Origin: Oscillospiraceae bacterium
GTDB lineage: Bacteria > Bacillota > Clostridia > Oscillospirales > Acutalibacteraceae
Assembly (NCBI GenBank): GCA_019417045.1
Contig: DXWE01000010.1
Location: forward strand, 17,774 to 26,561
Reading direction: 5' to 3'
Length of the DNA stretch: 8,788 nucleotides
In this document: positions 5,099 to 8,788 of the stretch, piece by piece
Layout of the letters: each line of letters opens with the position of its first letter
Numbering within the stretch: position 1 is the stretch's first letter
Notes under the pieces: generated by a model
What the model saw: the letters and a program-made list of their open reading frames with translations, nothing else
Database searches by the model: none
What the model was told of the DNA's origin: nothing
Made by a program: the position numbers and the translations under genes

Positions 5099-6136
5099 CT
5101 ATCCCCGCTTCCGGTATTTCGGGGTATAGGCACGCACCATCTGCTCAAAAGCGTTCACGTCAAACCCGCCTTCTTTGGCGGGGGACGGCGCCTTCTTCGG
5201 CTTCTGCTGGGCCAGCACCTTCTCCGGGCTGTCCAACCCGTCCAGCCGCCAGCCCTCCAGCACGCGATCGATATAATTGCTCTGGAACTTGCCCGTTTTG
5301 TCCAGGCATTGCTCGTAGGCCAGGCGGATCAGGCCCTCCGGCAGCTGCCACTGGTACAGCCATTTCTCCGCGTTCTCCTTCTGACCAAGGGTGGGCCGGC
5401 TGTCCTCCAGGTCAAACCACTCCGCCACCTGCGCCCACGCGCGATCCAGCCGCGCGAGCCGGCAGAGGTATTCGTCGGCAGCGGCGATCGTGTCGATTCC
5501 CCTCTCCGCCCAGTCGAGCGCGGTCTTTTCGATGTACCGCATGTTGCCCTTGCCCGCACCGACCGCATAGGCGATCACCATCAGGATCACCTCCGCCGGC
5601 AGCCCGGCGGAGTCATAGAGATAGAGCAGCGTCTCCATATTGCCCGGGGACAACGGCTTGCCCAGCCGGGAGGACGCCGCCTCGAGCAGGTAGGAGAACT
5701 CCGCGCTCTGCTGCCGCCGCTCGAGCACCTCCCCCATCTGGGGCTTCACCGCCGCAGGCCGCGGCACCACCGGCCGGGGCTGCGGGGCCACAGATGGCGA
5801 GACCAGCGTGAGGTTGGCCGGCCCCCGGGATGCGAGAGCGGCCGTCAGTACCGGCCGCCGGCTCCGGTCGGCGGGTTCCGCCGCTCCGGAAGACTCCTGC
5901 GGCTGCAATATGCCCTCCGATACCCAGTACCGCAGCGCGTCCGCACAGTCCCCCTCCGACACGCGCCCCCCGAGCGCAGCTGCGCACGCCTTGGCGTCGC
6001 CCTGCCCACGGCCGGCCGTCGCCATCCACAGCAGCACCTGAAGCTGCAAGGGGCTCGCCAGCTTCAAATACCGCCCCACCGCCGCCGGCAGGGTGACGGT
6101 ATCCCACATATAGTCGCTGTTCCAGACATAGTTCAT
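5099..6136 (-). CDS. DnaD-like primosome protein with two DnaD C-terminal modules
   Basis: This 345-residue protein resembles DnaD/DnaB-type replication proteins of Firmicutes, which remodel DNA at origins and recruit the helicase loader. Near the N-terminus is a winged-helix-like segment (about 17-80). A Pro/Ala-rich linker follows (about 84-135), then two DnaD C-terminal modules. Module one (about 145-216) has the YIEKTALDW motif at 201-209. Module two (about 232-306) has YIDRVLEGW at 288-296. A basic tail KYRKRG closes it. The ATG at 6136 was preferred: GGAG lies 12 nt upstream, while the in-frame ATG at 6154 would leave a leader of only about 13 nt with AAGGG touching the start codon. The start is uncertain. 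The helicase-loader gene follows 40 nt downstream. Confidence 0.88.
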   Translation of the reverse strand: MNYVWNSDYMWDTVTLPAAVGRYLKLASPLQLQVLLWMATAGRGQGDAKACAAALGGRVSEGDCADALRYWVSEGILQPQESSGAAEPADRSRRPVLTAALASRGPANLTLVSPSVAPQPRPVVPRPAAVKPQMGEVLERRQQSAEFSYLLEAASSRLGKPLSPGNMETLLYLYDSAGLPAEVILMVIAYAVGAGKGNMRYIEKTALDWAERGIDTIAAADEYLCRLARLDRAWAQVAEWFDLEDSRPTLGQKENAEKWLYQWQLPEGLIRLAYEQCLDKTGKFQSNYIDRVLEGWRLDGLDSPEKVLAQQKPKKAPSPAKEGGFDVNAFEQMVRAYTPKYRKRG

Positions 6137-6174
6137 CCTTACCGACCGCTCCATCCCTTACATGTAGGGATTCA

Positions 6175-6203
6175 TTATACACCATTTTCCAGCCGGCTGC
6201 AAG
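6175..6203 (-). promoter_or_regulatory. Sigma-A promoter of the dnaD-dnaC-like operon
   Basis: On the minus strand TTGCAG (6198-6203), a 17-nt spacer and a perfect TATAAT (6175-6180) form a strong promoter 20-40 nt before the candidate starts. A 10-bp palindrome, CAGCCGGCTG (6191-6200), overlaps the end of the -35. Confidence 0.82.
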
Positions 6204-6264
6204 CGGCAAATCGGCGGATCGCCGCCGGGAAAAGCGGAAACTTCTGGCAGCCGCCCGCCAAACA

Positions 6265-6306
6265 CAAAAGGCAAAACAGGCCGCCCTCCGTTTGGAGGGC
6301 GGCCTG
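6265..6306 (-). terminator. Intrinsic terminator after the small minus-strand ORF
   Basis: Perfect 13-nt arms (6277-6289 and 6294-6306) flank a 4-nt loop. On the minus strand the stem is followed by TTTTGCCTTTTGTG, a usable T-rich tail. It begins 19 nt after the stop codon of the small ORF at 6326. This indicates minus-strand transcription arriving here and insulates the dnaD promoter. Confidence 0.8.
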
Positions 6307-6325
6307 CCTGCTGCCGTCCGGCCGG

Positions 6326-6562
6326 TCAGCCGGCGGCGGTCTCCAGATCGTCAAGCAATTCGTCTGCCGGCGCAAGATGTCCGAATGCAAACAGCCATCC
6401 CCGCTGTTCTTCCGTCAGTTTGTCCCGCTCGCCCTCCGCCACCTGAACGACCGTATTGGCGGACCCGTCCGACGATGAAGCCAGGTGAAAATAGACCGGT
6501 GCCCGGTCCGGGTATCCCCCCAATAAAAATGCCTGAATTTTCGAATCCCGCTTTCTGGGCAA
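6326..6562 (-). CDS. Small hypothetical protein, start uncertain
   Basis: I do not recognise this ORF. The likely product is about 78 residues with a normal soluble, acidic composition toward the end (AEGERDKLTEEQRGWLFAF, then LAPADELLDDLETAAG). It has no membrane segment, no signal peptide and no Cys. The terminator directly behind the stop is the best argument that it is expressed. No in-frame ATG lies near: the best start is a TTG at 6562 with AAGGA about 15 nt upstream, a poor arrangement. The frame stays open to 6895, but that portion is antisense to rpsO and its leader and reads like a shadow. It could be a real small gene with an unusual start or the 3' remnant of a decayed one. The first codons are AT-richer than the rest. 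Confidence 0.4.
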   Translation of the reverse strand: MPRKRDSKIQAFLLGGYPDRAPVYFHLASSSDGSANTVVQVAEGERDKLTEEQRGWLFAFGHLAPADELLDDLETAAG

Positions 6563-6617
6563 TTCACTGTTTTTTATTCCTTCTTTATGTCCTTGCGGAC
6601 CGATCAAAAAATATCTC

Positions 6618-6646
6618 TTTACAAATATTCGCAGGCGTGGTATACT
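6618..6646 (+). promoter_or_regulatory. Sigma-A promoter of rpsO
   Basis: TTTACA (6618-6623), a 17-nt spacer and TATACT (6641-6646) form a near-consensus promoter. The expected start near 6653 gives a leader of about 105 nt before the rpsO ATG. Confidence 0.85.
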
Positions 6647-6652
6647 AATCCG

Positions 6653-6741
6653 GCAAATGGAATGCGTTCCCGCTACACGGGCAGCGGCGTATGCCCCTTT
6701 GGGGGAGTTCCCGTGCCCTGTACTGTGTTCCGGGAGAGACA
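6653..6741 (+). promoter_or_regulatory. Structured rpsO leader, candidate S15 autoregulatory RNA
   Basis: The leader can form a stem CACGGG/CCCGTG (6676-6681 with 6710-6715) enclosing a CCCC-TTT-GGGG hairpin (6694-6704). An outer GGAA/TTCC pairing (6659-6662 with 6728-6731) competes with a local GGAA/TTCC hairpin (6659-6670). Ribosomal protein S15 represses its own mRNA through structured leaders in several bacteria, and these structures are not conserved across phyla. Assigning that role here is inference. Confidence 0.5.
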
Positions 6742-6758
6742 AAAAAGGAGGAACGAAC

Positions 6759-7025
6759 ATGTTATTGCCAGAGGAAAAAACCGCCATTATGCAGCAGTAT
6801 GCCACGCACGAGGGGGACACGGGGTCGCCTGAAGTGCAGATTGCGGTGCTCACCCGCCGGATCAACGATCTCACCGAGCACCTCAAGGTGCACAAGAAGG
6901 ATCACCATTCCCGCCGCGGCCTGCTCAAAATGGTCGGCCATCGCCGCAACCTGCTCAACTATCTGATGCGCAAGGATATCAATCGGTATCGCGCGATCAT
7001 CGAAAAGCTCGGAATCCGCAAGTAA
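6759..7025 (+). CDS. rpsO: 30S ribosomal protein S15
   Basis: S15 is an 88-residue primary 16S rRNA-binding protein of the small subunit platform that nucleates S6/S18 binding and forms a bridge to the 50S subunit. The whole family signature is present: THEGDTGSPEVQIAVLTRRI, the loop HKKDHHSRRGLLKMVGHRR and the C-terminal helix ending in IEKLGIRK. Length is exactly that of the family. The ATG at 6759 has AGGAGG 7 nt upstream; an in-frame ATG at 6657 would add an unrelated extension translated from the leader. It has a strong promoter and a structured leader. A hairpin and pnp follow, the common rpsO-pnp order. Confidence 0.98.
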   Translation: MLLPEEKTAIMQQYATHEGDTGSPEVQIAVLTRRINDLTEHLKVHKKDHHSRRGLLKMVGHRRNLLNYLMRKDINRYRAIIEKLGIRK

Positions 7026-7033
7026 AACCCGGT

Positions 7034-7066
7034 ATAAGGCAGGCGGGCCGTACCCGCCTGCCTTAT
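7034..7066 (+). terminator. Hairpin after rpsO
   Basis: Perfect 14-nt arms (7034-7047 and 7053-7066) flank a CCGTA loop, starting 8 nt after the rpsO stop. The tail CGTGTGTTTATCG is only weakly T-rich, so partial read-through into pnp is likely. No convincing separate pnp promoter was found downstream. Confidence 0.65.
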
Positions 7067-7101
7067 CGTGTGTTTATCGTCCGTCTTTCGGGCCCGTCGC
7101 C

Positions 7102-7188
7102 GGAAGCTTAGCGATGAAACGAACGCTGGAACCCGTCGGGACGCGCCGGTGCCCGCCTTCCAGAGCTGGTTTTATTGCTAAACCTTCC
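7102..7188 (+). promoter_or_regulatory. Structured leader upstream of pnp
   Basis: Three nested pairings are visible: GGAAG-C-TTAGC with GCTAA-AC-CTTCC (7102-7112 with 7177-7188), CTGGAA with TTCCAG (7126-7131 with 7158-7163) and CGGG with CCCG (7137-7140 with 7152-7155). In E. coli a pnp leader stem is cut by RNase III and used by PNPase to repress itself. A similar function here is inferred. Confidence 0.45.
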
Positions 7189-7242
7189 TGTGTCGCAGCC
7201 CGGTTGGAAAATACAGCTGTCACTGGACAAGGAGGTACGCTC

Positions 7243-8788
7243 ATGTTTGAAAACTACAAGGTGTTTGAAACCACGCTGGCCGGCCGGCCGCTCGTGGTGG
7301 AGACCGGCAAGCTCGCGCAGCTGGCGAACGGGTCCTGCCTCGTGCGCTACGGTGAGACCGTCATTCTCTGCACCGCGACCATGTCGCAGAAGCCGCGGGA
7401 CGGTATCGATTTCTTCCCGCTGTCGGTGGACTATGAGGAAAAGCTCTATTCGGTCGGCCACATTCCCGGCTCTTTCCTGCGCCGGGAATCCCGCCCGTCC
7501 GAAAAGGCGATCCTGACCTCCCGCGTCATCGACCGCCCGATCCGGCCGCTGTTCCCGAAGGACATGCGCAACGACGTCTCGGTCGTGTGCACGGTCATGT
7601 CGGTAGATCCGGACTGTGCGCCGGAGGTCACGGCGATGATCGGCACCTCGATTGCGATCGCGATTTCGGACATCCCGTGGGACGGCCCGATCGGCGGCTG
7701 CATTGTGGGGCTCGTGGACGGGCAGTACGTCATCAACCCGACCGCCGAGCAGGAGAAGAAGTCCGAGATGCACGTCACCGTCGCCTCCACCGCCGACCTG
7801 GTCGCGATGATCGAGGCCGGTGCAAACGAGGTCTCGAACGAGGTGATGTTCGACGGTATCATGAAGGGCCACGAGGCCAACCAGCAGGTGGTCAAATTCA
7901 TCAACGAGATTGTGGACGCGATCGGTAAGAAAAAGCTGCCCTTCACCTCCAACGATCCCGATCCGGAGATGTATGAGGCGGTCAAGGCGTTTGCGATCGA
8001 GGACGTGAAAGCGGCGCTCGACACGGACGACAAGCGGGTGCGGGACGAGCGGCTTCTCCCCGTCTATGCGGCGGTGCACGAGAAGTTCGACGAGCAGTAT
8101 CCGGACGATATCGCCAAGCTGGATGACTGCCTGTATAAGCTGCAGAAATTCGTGGTGCGCCGCTGGCTGCTGGACGAGGGCAAGCGGGTGGACGGCCGCG
8201 GGATCGACGAGATCCGCCCGCTCGCGGCGGAGGTTGGCGTGCTCCCCCGCACACACGGGTCGGGGCTGTTTACCCGCGGGCAGACGCAGGTGCTCACCAC
8301 CGTGACGCTCGGGTCAATGAAAGACGCCCAGCCGCTCGACGGGCTGGACGGCGAGACCGAGAAACGGTATATTCATCACTACAATTTCCCGTCCTATTCG
8401 GTCGGCGAGACCAAGCCCTCCCGCGGCCCGGGCCGCCGCGAGATCGGCCACGGCGCGCTCGCAGAGCGCGCGCTCGTGCCGGTGATCCCCTCGGTGGAGG
8501 AGTTCCCGTACACCATCCGTCTGGTCAGCGAGGTTGTCAGCTCGAACGGTTCCACCTCGCAGGCCTCGATCTGCGGCTCCACCCTGGCGCTCATGGATGC
8601 GGGCGTGCCGATCAAGGCGCCGGTGGCCGGGATCTCCTGCGGACTCGTGACCGAAGGCGATCGCTTTATGACCATGGTCGATATCCAGGGGCTGGAGGAC
8701 TTCTTCGGCGACATGGACTTCAAGGTGGGCGGCACCCACAAGGGGATCACCGCCATCCAGATGGATCTGAAGGTACACGGGCTCACCC
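7243..8788 (+). CDS. pnp: Polyribonucleotide nucleotidyltransferase (PNPase), partial
   Basis: PNPase is a trimeric cytosolic 3'-to-5' phosphorolytic exoribonuclease that degrades mRNA and can add tails. The window holds 515 codons of a usual length near 700. These cover the first RNase PH domain (about 1-140), the helical linker (about 230-310) and most of the second RNase PH domain. The C-terminal KH and S1 RNA-binding domains lie beyond the edge. The channel loop GSFLRRE is at 76-82 and IDRPIRPLFP at 96-105. Phosphate-binding R398-R399 in GPGRREIGHG and the metal-site residues D486, D492 and K494 in GLEDFFGDMDFK match E. coli numbering exactly. The ATG at 7243 has GGAGG 6 nt or so upstream. 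It follows rpsO behind a hairpin and a structured leader. Confidence 0.98.
   Translation, partial: MFENYKVFETTLAGRPLVVETGKLAQLANGSCLVRYGETVILCTATMSQKPRDGIDFFPLSVDYEEKLYSVGHIPGSFLRRESRPSEKAILTSRVIDRPIRPLFPKDMRNDVSVVCTVMSVDPDCAPEVTAMIGTSIAIAISDIPWDGPIGGCIVGLVDGQYVINPTAEQEKKSEMHVTVASTADLVAMIEAGANEVSNEVMFDGIMKGHEANQQVVKFINEIVDAIGKKKLPFTSNDPDPEMYEAVKAFAIEDVKAALDTDDKRVRDERLLPVYAAVHEKFDEQYPDDIAKLDDCLYKLQKFVVRRWLLDEGKRVDGRGIDEIRPLAAEVGVLPRTHGSGLFTRGQTQVLTTVTLGSMKDAQPLDGLDGETEKRYIHHYNFPSYSVGETKPSRGPGRREIGHGALAERALVPVIPSVEEFPYTIRLVSEVVSSNGSTSQASICGSTLALMDAGVPIKAPVAGISCGLVTEGDRFMTMVDIQGLEDFFGDMDFKVGGTHKGITAIQMDLKVHGLT

Noticed and set aside
3205..5811. An 868-codon open frame on the plus strand
   Set aside because: It runs antisense across the pseudokinase, dnaC-like and dnaD-like genes, which have clear domains, ribosome sites and promoters. 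Its product is rich in Arg, Pro, His and Gln without any domain, typical of a shadow frame in GC-rich DNA.
6191..6200. Palindrome CAGCCGGCTG, also present at 2187-2196
   Set aside because: A 10-bp GC-rich palindrome can recur by chance in such DNA, and the two sites share no functional context.
6418..6567. A GTG start at 6567 in another minus-strand frame with a better-spaced AAGGA
   Set aside because: The product is about 50 residues and strongly Arg- and Trp-rich, as expected from an out-of-frame reading of the neighbouring frame.
6657..6758. An upstream in-frame ATG extending rpsO by 34 codons
   Set aside because: The extension is translated leader without a ribosome site and S15 is 88 residues from the ATG at 6759.
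7108..8256. A 382-codon open frame on the minus strand
   Set aside because: It is antisense to pnp, has no recognisable domain and has the His/Arg/Asp-rich composition of a shadow.

Overview
The window looks like a chromosomal segment of a GC-rich, endospore-forming Firmicute, most likely an Oscillospiraceae/Ruminococcaceae-type clostridium. The signs are GGAGG-type ribosome binding sites, a CotF-type spore coat pair, a DnaD/DnaI-style primosome pair, a clostridial FeoA-FeoA-FeoB iron cluster and rpsO followed by pnp. I could not fix the genus.

Region 1 (1-1612) is an iron module. feoA, a second and different feoA, and feoB (cut by the window edge) run on the minus strand. A short DtxR/MntR-type metalloregulator is transcribed divergently on the plus strand. 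Three near-identical operators of the form GGTTAG-N6-CTAAC lie in this region. Two cover the feoA promoter and one sits between feoA and feoB, next to a hairpin with a T-run that looks like an internal terminator. The layout suggests metal-dependent repression of ferrous iron uptake with separate control of feoB.

Region 2 (1613-2250) holds two small plus-strand genes for CotF-like helical proteins between strong hairpins.

Region 3 (2257-6203) is on the minus strand. A dnaD-like gene and a dnaC/dnaI-like helicase loader form a replication operon behind a clear sigma-A promoter. They are followed by a separately promoted membrane protein with a zinc ribbon, a kinase-like domain and two PASTA repeats. 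Its kinase-like domain lacks the catalytic Asp of HRD, the Asp of DFG and the usual ATP-binding Lys, so it is a predicted pseudokinase. This is the most unusual gene here.

Region 4 (6277-6562) is a small uncharacterised minus-strand ORF followed by a good terminator.

Region 5 (6618-8788) is on the plus strand. A near-consensus promoter drives rpsO through a structured leader. A hairpin separates rpsO from a second structured leader and pnp, which runs off the window edge with its phosphorolytic residues intact. No tRNA, rRNA, CRISPR array, insertion sequence or prophage signature was seen, and no gene-free stretch exceeds 300 bases.
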